Shown here: in pieces, positions 45,468 to 57,679 of the stretch | How positions within the stretch are numbered: position 1 is the first letter of the stretch | How the letters are laid out: every line of letters starts with the position of its first letter | From: Rehmannia glutinosa | Taxonomy: Eukaryota > Streptophyta > Magnoliopsida > Lamiales > Orobanchaceae | DNA: 64,000 bases | Assembly: GCA_016081115.2 (NCBI GenBank) | Contig: JABTTQ020002607.1 | Span: forward strand, 372,001 to 436,000 | Direction: 5' to 3' | Notes under the pieces: generated by a model | The model's input: only the letters and a program-made list of their open reading frames with translations | What the model was told of the DNA's origin: nothing | The model's database searches: none | Translations under genes and position numbers: made by a program

Positions 45468-46994
45468 ATGACTGACAACATTGAAGACTTTGAGGACATT
45501 GTCGAAGATGTGGTTGAGGATGTGACGGAGGATTATTTTGATGATTGCAGCATGTTATTGGTTGATCCGGCCATCTCACCACAACAGGCATTACATCAAC
45601 AGTTCGAGAGTTTTGTACACCTTTATAACATTGCCCCCCGATCATTTTCGAATATGCTTAAGACACCATTCTGAGACTCCCGATACAAAGGAGCTGATTG
45701 GCTGAATGAATTGTTCTTGGGACACGAACATCGGTTTTACGACGCCCTATGCATGGATAAACCTATATTTATGTTGTTATGCTAGAAGATTATTGAAACA
45801 GGGGCTTACTCACAACATCAACGTACGAAAGTGTCAATCGAAGAAAGTCTCGATATTTTTCTGCACACCATTGGGATGCATGAACGACATCGGAATTCCA
45901 CTGAATGATTTCAACGGTCACCTGAAACTATTAGTAGACATGTTCACATTGTGGTTGAGGCTTTGTGCAGAATGGCACCAGACTACATGTCCCCCCGATT
46001 TCAATAAAGTACCAGACTTTATTCAAAACAATGCCCAACTATTCCCCTACTTCAAGGCAAGTATCATTTCATGTTGAATATGTGATTGCACATTGGTACA
46101 CACAATTTGTTCATCTGGAGAGTTTTTCTATTTTTTTCTGGCGTACATGACTGTGTCGGTGCAATAGACGGAACAATCATTCCTGCTTGGGTACCATCTC
46201 GGAAACATGGCACATATCGTAGTCGGAAAGGAACACTTGCACAAAACGTAATGGCGGCTTGTGACTTCAATCTGAACTTCACGTTTGTCTTGGCGGGATG
46301 GGAAGGTAGTGCCAATGATTCTCGGGTCTTTGCTGAAGCGTTATCGAATCCCGAATATGATTTTCCTTGGCCCTCATAGGGTAAGTCATATACTGGTGTA
46401 ATACTGTCTGTACACTATCCGAGAAACTACCACACATTGTATCTCGTTAATCAAACACTTGTAACTGCTCCAGGTAAATACTACGTAGTCGACTCGGGGT
46501 ACGCCAACTTTCCTGGTTTTCTTAGTCCGTATCGTGGTGAGAGGTACCATTTTCCTGAATGGGTCGGGTCTAATAGTAACCCTTCAACGATGAAAGAATT
46601 ATTTAATCATCGGCATGCCACTGTTCGAAATATCATAGAACGTTGTTTTGGGTCGCTGAAAAAAATATTCGCAATTATTAAGGGATTAATGCCTAATTAC
46701 AAGCTCCCAATGCAAGCGGATATTGTCATAGCTTGTTGTGTCATACACAACTTTGTTCGTAAACATTGTATGGCTGATGACATTTTTGAATCCGTTGCCG
46801 ACCCAGACTACATACCTCCTCCTGAAGAAAAAGGCACATCCACTCAACCCATACGAAGGCAAATGAATAACACAAATGACGGTATATGGGAACAAAGCTG
46901 CCTAAGGCATTCCATAGCGGCTTCATTGTGGGGGGGGGTAGACATGGGCCACATTCGTAGCATTCATGCATCGTTTCTTGCTTTTCCTGGATAA
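45468..46994 (+). pseudogene. PIF/Harbinger DDE transposase (DDE_4 family), disrupted
   Basis: It starts with MTDNIEDFEDIVEDV, an acidic N-terminus. The frame stops at TGA 45672-45674, shifts near 45783 and again before 45995, with another TGA near 45909. The catalytic part retains all three acidic residues: D in GAIDGTI (46167), D in GSANDSRVF (46315), and E in RNIIERCFG (about 46636). YYVVDSGYANFPGFL and CCVIHNFVRKH match the usual C-terminal blocks. A short intron-like gap lies at 46380-46470. It cuts and pastes DNA at TWA targets when intact. This copy cannot make it. Confidence 0.88.
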
Positions 46995-47504
46995 GTATTT
47001 TGAAGTTTAGTAAATTATATTGTCTAATTTGTTCCGCTTCAGAGTTGGTGTGGTAGTTACTAAACCTATATTTGTATGCACCTCTGTTGTATTGTTGTTT
47101 ATTTACAACCGTATTAGTAATCCATCCTTATGACATTTTGCACAATATGGATCGTTGCATATGTTTTCTACAATTAGGAAGTTGTGCCTTTTTTTTTTTG
47201 TATTACTGTCTACTGATGTATCCTACAATATGAAATCAACCCAAAAATGTGATAGGCCAGACAGAGGTAATAAAAATACATTGTAGTGACCTAATTTTGA
47301 TGACTCACATGGTCAACACCAAAATCCCAGCACTTGTACACCTCATATGAGGATACAGTTATAAAAAATTCAACATTACCATATTGTTGATTAGGTACGA
47401 CGTGGCCATTTCTTAGTTCCACTATAAAGTTGGGCATGGGGCCCACCAACAATGGGTTTATAATATCTTTTGTGTCATACCCCATTACATTTTGGAATAC
47501 TAAA

Positions 47505-47930
47505 ATGGAGACATACCAACCACCAAGCTGTGAATGTGGCAATAGCTTCATGACGTTGCGCATGGCGAGGACATCCGCCAATTATGGACGTTTGTTTTAT
47601 ACGTGTCTTGTAGGTGGGAAACATCCGCGGAGCTTTATATGGCAGGATGTCTGGCTCGAAAAATGGCACTCTCGGGTTAAGAAAACCGGATCACAATCCG
47701 CCCAATCCTCAGCTGATACCCCCACCACTTGTTTGTCGACTGTACACCCATCATCTCGTTGCTCCCCAGGCAACCTTGGCTCTGAGGTGCGCGCAACTCG
47801 GAACGAATACCCCACCAGTAGGGGTGAGAATTCATTGGTTGTATGCGGGTTGTGTGTCTGTCTGTTAATGTTGCTGATAGCAATTTTGATTCTCCTAATG
47901 GTCGTGCTCCTCAAAATTATAATGTCCTAA
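47505..47930 (+). CDS. GRF-type zinc-finger protein with C-terminal membrane segment
   Basis: An intact 141-aa frame. The GRF finger lies at residues 8-50: CECGNS, then RTSANYGRLFYTC, then SFIWQDVW. The fourth metal ligand, normally Cys a few residues before the FxW motif, is absent, with GGKHPRSFIW in its place, so His may substitute. A Ser/Thr-rich linker follows. The last 28 residues are strongly hydrophobic (VCLLMLLIAILILLMVVLL), a tail anchor. Small GRF-finger proteins of this design are common in plants, with functions mostly unknown. The start chosen is METYQPP. Upstream codons lack the domain. It lies between the transposase and gene A in the same orientation. Confidence 0.65.
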   Translation: METYQPPSCECGNSFMTLRMARTSANYGRLFYTCLVGGKHPRSFIWQDVWLEKWHSRVKKTGSQSAQSSADTPTTCLSTVHPSSRCSPGNLGSEVRATRNEYPTSRGENSLVVCGLCVCLLMLLIAILILLMVVLLKIIMS

Positions 47931-49723
47931 GGAGATGCAGTTGATGGTAATGTCCTATGTCATATGAATACGGGGTTCTCAGTTGGTTTAGGATGTTAAT
48001 TTTGGTCAGATGTTGAAGATGTTCCCAAAATATGTTTTCTGGCACCTTTTATTTAGGTATTATCTATGTAATGTTTTTTGTCGTCAACTTTATTACTGAG
48101 TAATTAAAATTTTATGTATTGTCTATATTGCTCCTTTCCTATGTGTTTCCTTTTTTTAATTCAGAAAGTAATGGTGGCACTTGTGTAAATTTACATGGTG
48201 TTGTACTAATCGGTTCAGTCCATATTTGGATGTATTCAGAGTTTGAAATTTGTACCCATAATAAATGGAACAACCCATCCAAACCGATCAACTTTGGATA
48301 ATATAAAGGAATGAACATAAATATTGTCTGCAAAAGCTGGTAATGATGTGACGTTGAGTTGATATTTTCCTACGATTTAAATGTATCTCTTGGTTCAATC
48401 CTCGAGGTATGCTATATGTACAACCAACATTATACTAGTGTGCAGAAGCTGGCGTAAATGAAGTAGGCAACCTTTTTGTAGTAGTACACATATGATATAT
48501 TGGAAATGGTACAAAATAGTCAGTTACACAATGTTAGGAGGAAATATACCATCTGGTACGGGGACGGGCCATCCCCTTTCCGGGAACAAAGGTCCTCGCG
48601 GGGATTCGGGGAACCCGTTTTGACTTCTTTAATAGAAAAAATATTTTAATACTTACAAAAGTTAATAATTAAAATGGATAAAATATAGTGATTCACTAGC
48701 TACTCTTATAATAACGCGACAATGTGAAATACTTTCACAAATTGAGTTAAATACAACAATTTCTGAAATATGATGAAGTCTTGTTATTTTAAAATTTAAA
48801 AAGTTATTTTCATATAAAACACATAATTTTTACAGTTTCAAGTTACAATTTAATAAAATAACAAAAAAATTTTAATTAATATTAATAATATATATGCATA
48901 CACATATATATATATATATGCATACTTGAATGACTATATATATATATATATTCAAATATAAATAGGTGATCGGGGTCGGGGCTGGGAATCCCCATCCGTC
49001 TCTCATCCCCGAATTAACCGGGTTCAATTTTTTTAACCAATAATTTATTTTTATTTTTTTTACAAATAGTCATATATGGTAAATTTACGTAAAACTTTTC
49101 ATTATATTCGATTTATAACTATATTTCACTATTATAAATTACACAATTATTTTTATTTTAATTTGTTCATTTTTAAAAATCGCATTTGTATTTACATTAT
49201 GCTTGTACATATATATGTGTGTACATATATGGGTCTACTGGTTTTTTAAAATGGTCTAACCGGTTGAACCAGTCGCCTAATGACCCATTTATTAATCCAG
49301 TTTGATGTCCGGTCCGGGTTCGTCCAAATTGGTTACAAGTGAACGGTACTTGAATTATTGACCGGAGTCCATAATTACTGAATTTATATTGTGTAGTTGA
49401 AAGTCAAATCAGATTGTAAATGCCATGTTCAAGTCAACATCACCTTAAATATAGTGATAATTCTTCCCCACCACCTCACACATAACTCTAAATCCACTTG
49501 GCCTTGGATGCGGCTATTAAAGGAAAGTGGCAAGCTTATTTTATCATCATGCAAAGTCCAGATATAGTAGTTTTGTAAAGACAGGCGAAGACACGTGTAA
49601 TGTAAAACTCCTTTTTCAAAAATTTCTTCTAACTGTGTGGTTTAATCAACACATTTCAAATAGTCATTTTTACTAACACTGTTTACACTTTATCTGTTGT
49701 TATTTTACAGATTTCTGGTCGAC
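47931..49723. other. Non-coding spacer with GC-rich small repeats
   Basis: At 48555-48625 and 48965-49025 there are GGGGACGGG and GGTCGGGGCTGGG / CCCCATCCG words around an AT-rich core with ATATATATATGCATAC tracts. This looks like an inserted MITE. At about 49240-49330 there is another GC-rich repeat (GGTCTAACCGGTTGAACC). Similarity to the inverted second unit starts at about 49400. No gene is seen. Confidence 0.45.
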
Positions 49724-50732
49724 ATGGCAAACCAGGACTCCATCCGTAATAGGCTCACACACGTACGGTACATTCTGCAGGGATACGACGAACGCTAGGA
49801 CGAAAAAACAGAGAAGAAATTTTGTTATATCCTACGTCATTACGTAATAACGGCACCTATGACGGACGAGGTCAACTTCGAAATTTCGCTCCCAGACATT
49901 TCCAGGGATCTAATGACGAGATGGAAACAAATTACACATTTGGCCAGGTACGGAAGCAGTTTTACGTATTGAATGATCGCTACAAGACTTTCAAATATTT
50001 GTTGGAGCAGGAAAATGTGCACTACGATCCGGTGACTAATCTTATTAACGTGCCCGCTGTTGTACAAACAATGGCTATGGAGGTACGAAGGAATATTTTA
50101 CGTAAATATTTTGAAGCTTTTTGCTTTCACATTTACCAATTAAATAATATATCAACATTTTAACATGAATATAATAGTAAACGTTGTCATTACTAAATCG
50201 ACGTATGCAGCTATGGCCACTAGCAACAATATATTTTTACACGGGAGAGGCTTATTGGAACTCACTTACCGGTGTTTTATCTGAAATGGAACGTGTGGAT
50301 GGTATAATAGGCGACTACGAGTTGAAGGAAGACGTGGACGAACTACTTAAACGTAGGCAACGAAGGGAGGTCATAACTATATCCGACTCCCAGGATTCAG
50401 CGGCGAGTAAGAACCAAAAAGAATCATTTCATACTTCGGACTTCATTGACTTATCTGAATACAGACAACCGTCTTCAGCAGTGAAATCCTCACAGGCTTC
50501 GAGCATTCCAACACCAGTTCGCCTTGGTAGGTTTAATTGCGAAGGATTGCACAATGTACCTGTGAGGGATGCGGGAGAGGGAACTCCTATTTACGAATAT
50601 GGTTACTCCCGGTATGTTGACACTGATTCCTATGGCGAGTGGGTTTGCAAAATGGAGTACAATCAGCCCGCATCAACATCCAACTCTGTTAAAAGCACTG
50701 CGACATCCAAACCGGGTGACAAACTGATGTAG
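49724..50732 (+). pseudogene. Gene A: Myb/SANT-like protein (copy 1, broken)
   Basis: Exon 1 is 49724-50082 and exon 2 is 50211-50732 with good GT/AG borders. It begins MANQDSIRNRLTHV, reaches a TAG where the inverted copy has Trp (just before the DEKTEKKFC region), and has a 1-bp deletion near 49911, giving a 359-nt exon against 360 in the other copy. Conserved parts are QVRKQFYVLNDRYKTFKYLL and DPVTNLINVPAVV, the Myb/SANT-like pattern. Exon 2 encodes an Arg/Ser-rich tail (KRRQRREVITISDSQDS) and is open to the TAG at 50730. The DNA-binding half is lost in this copy. Confidence 0.7.
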
Positions 50733-52057
50733 GCTTGTGTATTGTGTTATGTGAAAACAAAGATGGTGGTGGTACTTGTTTGTATTTAGAATTGGCTACT
50801 TTTGTCGTCTGCATCCAAGATTGTTGCCAATCATATATACCTCTCGGATTGTTGTAGGTGGTGTATGAATTATTATTTGCATGTCAAACAACTTCATGCA
50901 CTAGGGTTATGCATGTAGTGGTGTTTTGTTTATGTTTTCAATGTACGTAGTACTGTTATTTTGTCTTATTCCGTTGTGGTAATATTACTAACTTTGTGCT
51001 TATCTAAATGTGGAGTGATGTAATAATTAATTTAATTAGATTTATGTCACATTTGAAGTTAAACAGCGGAAAATGTGAATAGTACTAATTACTAAAGAAT
51101 AAACATATTAAATTGTAAGTTCATAAGTAATAATGTTTCCTCAAATACAACATCTAAAAACTGTATAATTATTCCAAGTAGAGAAATATCCTTATTGGAC
51201 AAGTGTACAGACTTTTGTACCCTTAACATATAAACATATGTATATTCTGATAAACGTTTGAGAAGATCGAAATCAATTAAGCTTACTAAATGACAAGCAG
51301 TTTGGTCGTTATCATTGGTGGTTAATAATTTTATTATTATATTTAATCTGAGTTGATGTGGCAAATCGGGCGGGACGGACCGTTATTGGACCGGCCCGAT
51401 AAGAGCAATACCCGATAAGCAGTAACACGAAAACGGCCCAATAAGCTTAACGGGACGATAACGTTAACCCAAGCATGACACGATAACAACCCGTATAGCA
51501 CAAACACGTCATGTTAAGCTCGATAAGCAAATTTATTTTTATTCTTTATAAAATTATTAATAGTTGTTTGCAAATTATTTTTTATTTTTCTGTTAATTAA
51601 AATTAAAGTTTGCCAAATTTGTGCAAAATTTGGAGCATTTGACTCGTTATAAAATCTACTAATATAATAAAAATATAATATTATTGGCACCCCTAATGCA
51701 TGTGTCACCTATTAAGAAATTCCTGGATCCGTCCCTGATTACAAGGAAGTTGCATGAATTGGGAGAAACATATATGGACGATCCAATATATTACACTGGA
51801 CTCCCACTGTAAGTCACAGTTTCATTTAATTAAAAAGGTCTGCATACCTTCGGTCTCCGATGACATTAATGCTCATTAGTAAACTGTGCCACAAGAAATC
51901 TTGAATGGCCGATACCATAATCCAATTGGCTTCTCCAAAAGGTGCGTGCAGCCTTTTCAGATTCCCTATTAATCTGGTTCAATTTGATTTTGAAGGGTTT
52001 TTTTCATTTTATATATAACACTTATTATAATTAACGTTTCGTATCCTGCACAAGGTC
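50733..52057. other. Spacer between genes A and B with an inserted repeat
   Basis: At about 51365-51740 lies a repeat that opens with GGGCGGGACGGACCG and closes with CTGGATCCGTCCCTGATTAC. The second arm has a related end (AATTAGAGACGGATCCATG, 60560-60580), so the repeat predates the arm duplication or the arms share the site. No gene is seen. Confidence 0.45.
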
Positions 52058-52064
52058 TATATAA
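52058..52064 (+). promoter_or_regulatory. TATA box of gene B
   Basis: TATATAA, about 85 bp upstream of the gene B start. The second copy reads TACATAA at the same place. Confidence 0.5.
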
Positions 52065-52146
52065 CCATCTGTCCACTCAAAGAACACCACCCTTCCACAG
52101 ATTTGTATTTCTTTTATTGTGTATTTTGTGTTTTACTACTAACAAA

Positions 52147-53053
52147 ATGCCCCAAACCAAACCCACTTGTCAAGCAGATCTCGACAGAGACGACGAATGG
52201 ACGCAGTACGGGACGGTGAGGCTGCTATGATTTCTTTTGAACGCGAAGAAGAACTACAACTACTCGCAAGTTGATGTTGCAGAGTTCATTATGTGGGTTG
52301 CCGCGAGAAACCTGTCGGAAGAGTTGCATCGGGAACTAACCGTTATGGCCCGACTCGTAAAGTCAACCGCCTCCGGCATGCTTTCTGGGATTTCCACCAT
52401 TTCAAGAAGATACCTGGGGTTTTCTATTTCGAGGAGGAGAACGTTGTTCATGTTTCTCCCAAATACTGGCTCGCACTGGACTTTAAGGTGGTATATGTTC
52501 AACTTACATATTTATTTTTTAACCATTTATTAAATTAAATTAAAATGGTCATCTGTTTGTTTTGACCAAATATAGCAGACAAAAGGGGTCCTTTGTTCCG
52601 ATGTTTCGAATCTTTTTTTTAAGTTTACCTTTGACACGTCTGCACAATCCTCATAGCCATTGGTCCCATTTATCTGGTTAATACATAACTTTTGTTCGCA
52701 TCCCTTTTTTTTTCAGGAGACTCCTCAATAAACAAAGTTCTGTACTGTGGGTGCAAGAACTTTTGGCTGCTTCAGGAAGTGTTCTTCTACAACAGCTTTG
52801 CACTGATTGATGATCCTCCGGAGAACGACGACGTGGCAGGGGGTCAAAGCAGTTGGTCCCGGTGGAGGAGGCGGATACCCAAGTGGCTCAGGTTCAGGAG
52901 GTGGCAATCCAACAGGAGCGGATGGAAGAAGCGGCAGCAAATGAGGTTGGACCAGGAAACCGGGGAGGTGGACGTATTGAAAATGCAACGGACGACGAAG
53001 AGGAGATGCAGCCAGAGGTGATTGACCCTGTTTGGGTCGAGTCACACGGCTGA
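52147..53053 (+). pseudogene. Gene B: Myb/SANT-like protein (copy 1, broken)
   Basis: Exons 52147-52487 and 52717-53053. It starts MPQTKPTCQADLDRDDEW. A TGA at 52228-52230 stands where the inverted copy has an Arg codon, a CpG-to-TpG type change. A deletion near 52345 shifts the frame before the HHFKKIPGV region. Exon 2 has CKNFWLLQEVFFYNSFALIDDPPEND and later PEVIDPVWVESHG, but in different frames. It cannot encode the full protein. Confidence 0.75.
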
Positions 53054-53876
53054 ATGGGGTCCTGGATGTGCTGCCGGAAGGTTGGGGTGGTAGGTGGGTT
53101 GGTGGTTTTTATTTTTGGTTTGAATGAAGGTTTTGTGTTAGCCATGTAATGGTTTTTTGAAGTTTTTATTACACAATGTATTTGGGGCTTTTACAAATAC
53201 AGTGTGTTTTGGGATGTTATGGTAAGACCGAAGGGAAATTCAAAGTAAATGAAACCCGAATGTTATTATTAGTTGTTATATGTTTGAATTTTGATGTGCT
53301 GTTGTTAAATTTCAACAAATCTCCCAGAATTAACAACTGTTCACTGTGCATGCAACCATAATCGACATATATTCCCTAAAAAAAATAAAAAAATTAATCT
53401 AAATATAATACAGTAGTACAACATAAGTTTACAGTTGTATATAGATTTTCAAGTATGAAAAGTAAACGGCATAGTTGTGTTTGTTTTCTAATTACTGCGG
53501 GGTGTTTTTAGAGGTCATGCACATTGCTAGAATAAGTCAGTGCCCTTCAACTTAACAGGTCAACTGTTTTTTCATGGGTTCTTTGTTCAGGAAATGATAA
53601 AGCAATGCCTGTAATAATCCATATACCAATATGTGTTCTTTTTCAAAATTCCATTCTAACTTTGGGGATATGACAACAAATGGGACCGGACACCCTGGGT
53701 ATTAAATTGGAAACCTTGATACTAATGAATATGGAAACACAAATTCACTCACACACCCAACTGTTGCTAATATGAAAATACAGAAACCGAGTGTGGCAGC
53801 TTTTATGAGTTGTCACACCAAAACTTTTCTAGTAAATGCCCAAAGCTGTTGTTTTACCTTAGCAAGGCATGGTGAA
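53054..53876. other. Spacer between genes B and C
   Basis: No gene is seen. The 53772-54158 ORF overlaps the gene C start in a different frame and is a shadow. Confidence 0.45.
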
Positions 53877-53884
53877 TATAAAAA
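53877..53884 (+). promoter_or_regulatory. TATA box of gene C
   Basis: TATAAAAA, 113 bp before the gene C start codon. The inverted copy keeps TATAAAC. Confidence 0.5.
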
Positions 53885-53989
53885 CACCCCCCAATCAGGC
53901 ATTCCAATAAATTTTATACCAAACCCCCATCCATACATAAAATTAAGCTTCAACAGCCACCTGCTCCCCAATACATTGTTGCGAAAAAA

Positions 53990-54651
53990 ATGGCATTTCC
54001 AGTTACTCATTTTGGGGCAACCGACCATCATATTCGCCACTGGAATGACGAAGAACTCAGTCATTTACTACAATATTTGTGTGAGGCGACAAATGATGGT
54101 GATATGTCGGACACAACGTTCGTCACTGAAGTATGTCACGGGGCTGCGGAATGGTTGAGTGAGTTTTGGTCAACCACAGTATCATATGCCATGGTCACCT
54201 CACAGATAAGCTTCATGAGGAACAAATTTTGGGCTTTCCAAAGCTTCAAAAATATGCCTGGTGTCAAATACGACCAAGAAAATAACGTGGTTTCAGTGGG
54301 TGGTCAATACTGGGATTGCATACTACGGGTCCGAAAAACCATTCTAATCCTAAATTATATCTGTCTGATTTTCACTGCTAACATTTTATGTACACTGTAA
54401 TTGTCAATAGTGGCATTTTATTTCACATCACAAGTAATATTGTACGGACAATAACGCGTTAAGTTTTTTCGCAGGAGACCACGGAACAACAGACATTTCG
54501 CATTAATGGTCTCAAAAACTATGAACTTTTGGAAACACTATTTGTATCGCATTCATTTGGAAATATTGCGGGTGTGGAGGACGAGGGATGCAGAATTGCC
54601 GGAGTTGCAAGTGAAGTTATCGAAGACAAAGAAATTGACAGGATCAGTTAA
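53990..54651 (+). CDS. Gene C: Myb/SANT-like protein (copy 1, open)
   Basis: Exon 1 is 53990-54328 (113 codons) and exon 2 is 54475-54651, in phase, giving about 171 aa with no lesion. The N-terminal domain has DHHIRHWNDEELSHLLQYL, then AEWLSEFWSTTV, then NKFWAFQSFKNMPGVKYD and NNVVSVGGQYW. This is the helix pattern of plant Myb/SANT-like (trihelix-type) DNA-binding domains. Exon 2 gives GLKNYELLETLFVSHSFG and an acidic tail (EVIEDKEIDRIS). It is paralogous to gene B, with the same exon break and similar second exon. The target is unknown; DNA binding in the nucleus is inferred from the family. It has its own TATA box. Confidence 0.7.
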
Positions 54652-55407
54652 ACTTGAAGTGCCCAATGGGTGGATGGTAGTAATTGTTGTATGTGTACTA
54701 TGTACAAGGAAATCATTTGTGGGACTACAAGGTTTCGATTATGTTTTTATTTTCTTAGCACAACCGTATGGTTCTACTACACGCATGTACTTGTAATTAG
54801 GATTGGCTAATTTTGACTTCTCATTCCATCTTTTTTGCCAATCCTCACTGTCCAATTGTTGATTAGTGGTGTATGAATTAAGATGGTTGTAATTTAAGTC
54901 TACTTCACATTTCCTTCAAATTTTTGATTCATATATGTTCATAATGTGTTGTATGTAACAATAATTTTAAAAAAATTATTAATTGAAACGTGTATCAGCA
55001 CACAAAACAATTCAACCATTTCAGATGAAAATTAATTTAACAATAATTTAAGTTTTACATAAATATGTATATATAGTTACTGTTAAAATAATATATATAC
55101 ATATATATATATCTTGGTTTTATGGAACAAATTAATAAATGAATTGGAACACATTATTATATCATAATCTACATGGGAATCAGCAATACACATTTTACAA
55201 TTATTAAATAATAACCATCACATCATACAAACCAAAAAATTTCATATCCATTCACAACTTTCCCTAGCAAAAAAACATCACATCAACTGTCATCATTACA
55301 TATCCATTCACACTCTCAAAATTTTCCATAACTTTCTTCAGAATTTTTTTTCACTATTACCTAGCGAAAACAAAATTTTCAAAATGAAAGCATATCCAAT
55401 CGCACCC
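54652..55407. other. Right end of the first Harbinger-type unit
   Basis: Non-coding. From about 55240 there are repeated TATCCATTCACA words (minus-strand TGTGAATGGATA) leading to the terminus CATATCCAATCGCACCC. These look like subterminal transposase sites. The same series occurs inverted at 56714-56880. Confidence 0.6.
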
Positions 55408-56713
55408 TAACACGTTCATGTTTCAGCCTGTGTCTTAATCCCGCTATTGTTGGATTATGTATCAAGATCTGGCCCATGGTATTGTAATTTAACCATCCAA
55501 ATGAGGCCCATTATCCCACCACTTTTGCCCTCTTTAGTCAGGTAGTGTGATAAATGATAACATCTCTAGAGATGTTAAACAGGTTGACCTTATTAGTTTA
55601 TTGAAACCTAACTTTAATCTTAGTGGACTTTAGGCTAAATGGGCCACTATCGAACTATAAGATAATTAAAAAGTATATATTTAAATATAAAATTTTAAAC
55701 TCATAAAACATTTAAGTTTAATATTTTAGTTAAAGTATTCATCTTTAAAAAGTCATGCATAGTTTTTATTTACATTTCATCAACAAAATTAAAAAATTAA
55801 ATATTTTATGATCTAATTTTTAAAAATAAAATTATAGTAATAAAAGTTAGGATTATATATTACTCATAAGGATATAAATCAGCATTTTTATAATTATATA
55901 TTTAAATCTAGAAATTTAAACTTAACATATATAACATTTAAGTTTAACATTCAAAGTTATTCTATTCATTATAAAAAAAAATTCATGAATAGTTTATAGT
56001 TATATTTCACTAAAAAAATTATAAAATTCATTTAATTTACCATTTAGAAATATAATTTATATCCTAAATAATATAATCAAACTTCGTGATATTTTCTTAT
56101 TTAGAATAAAAATTGGAAAGCTAAATTAAGTAATAAATATACAATTTTGTCGAGAAACATAGCTTCTTTGGTAAAGTTGAAGACATAAAGATGAGAGAGA
56201 TGTAAATTTGAAAAATATATTTACTAGAAATAGCCTAATAGGTAATAGTTGATATATAATAAGTAGTAAAAGTAGATATATAATATTAGAATAATATTTT
56301 TATTTTTAAAATAAAAAATGACGGGTTTCGGGCTAGCCCGGTTAACCTCTGGTCTAAACGGCCTGGGCCCAAAAGGACCGGATTTAAAGGACCAAAATAA
56401 TCCAAAGATAACCTCTTTTTGTTGGTTTAAATAAGTTGGCCAACGGGTCACGACCCATTTAACATCTCTAATAATGAGTGGGGGTTAGGAATATTTTACA
56501 CATTTTCATTCATGCATATTGTCAAACAAAAAATTAGTAAAATTATATAATCTTGTTGGCCCGGTCCCATTTAGCATCTCTTATAATGAGTAGGGGTTAG
56601 GGATATTTTAGACATTTTCAACACTGTCATATGATTCATATATGATAATCCATTCACATTGTCAATCAAAAAATTAGTAAAATTTATATAATTGTGTTGG
56701 CTCGGGCCATTTA
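55408..56713. other. Spacer between the two inverted units, holding a repeat with inverted ends
   Basis: AGAGATGTTAAACAGG near 55569 and TTTAACATCTCTAATAATG near 56459-56477 are inverted repeats enclosing about 0.9 kb of AT-rich DNA, probably another element. From 56452 an imperfect direct repeat follows: 56452-56565 and 56567-56713 both contain CATTTA(A/G)CATCTCT and AAAAAATTAGTAAAATT. No gene is seen. Confidence 0.5.
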
Positions 56714-57679
56714 GGGTGCGATTGAATATGTTTTCATTTTGAAAATTTTTTTCGCTAGAGAATAGTGAAAAAATTTCAAGAAAGTTTTGGAAAATTTTGA
56801 GAGTGTGAATATATATGTAATGACGACAGTTGATGTGATATTTTTTTGCTATGGAGAGTTGTGAATGGATATGAGAATTTTTTGGTTTCTAGGATGTGAT
56901 GGTTATTATTTAATAATTGGAAAATATGTATTGTTGATTCCCATGTGGATTATGACATAATGGTGTGTTCCACTTCATTTATCAATTTCTGCCATAAAAC
57001 CAAGTTATATACCTATTTTTCATTTTTTAGCAGTACATATATATACATATTTATGTAATTATTGTTGAATTAATTTTCTTGTCAAATGATCGAATTGTGA
57101 TGTGTACTGCTACACGTTGGTATTGGACGTATTTTTGAAATTATTGCTACATACAACACGTTATGAACATATATGAATTTAATATTTTAAAGAAATGTGA
57201 AGTTTATAAAATAGAATGTTGGGCAATTATTTCCAGCATCACCAATAGACGGTCCCCTTGCGAGAATGTACTACAATTTTTCGTCTCTGACGCGCATTAT
57301 TTTTTCAGTACATGACATTTAATTATGATTAGAATGGTGAATTTAATCATTCAATTTACCCCTGTTGAACATTACAAGTTCATCATTGCCCATTAAATTT
57401 TGGACTCGAAGGAAACTGATTAGTAGCACGAATACTAATTTGGAATAACACAACCACAGGTAATCACACATCACTGTTATAACATCGTAACAAACCATTA
57501 AATGCAACATCGGGACAGTACACTACATACGTGCAGTGCAAACTGTCATTTGTGAATAGAAAATAAAAACATACATGAAACCTTGCCTAACCACAAATGT
57601 TTTCATTGTACGTAGTACACGTAAAACTATTAGTAGCATCCACACAGTTGGTACTTCAAGTTGAACTGATCCTATCAAT

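Larger units (their letters stand above)
43080..55407 (+). mobile_element. Large PIF/Harbinger-type unit with extra Myb/SANT-like genes
   Basis: The left terminus GGTTGCGATTGGATGTG (43080) and right terminus CATATCCAATCGCACCC (ends 55407) are inverted repeats with two mismatches. Both are flanked by TAA (43077-43079, 55408-55410), the 3-bp type of PIF/Harbinger. Subterminal variants of GATTGGATATG occur near both ends (43148; several at 55240-55310 on the minus strand). Inside are a Myb/SANT ORF1, a DDE transposase, a GRF-finger protein and genes A, B and C, all on the plus strand. At 12.3 kb it is much larger than usual for this superfamily. It could instead be two abutting elements. Confidence 0.6.

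Noticed and set aside
53772..54158. 128-aa plus-strand ORF overlapping gene C
   Set aside because: Out of frame with the conserved domain and without family resemblance.
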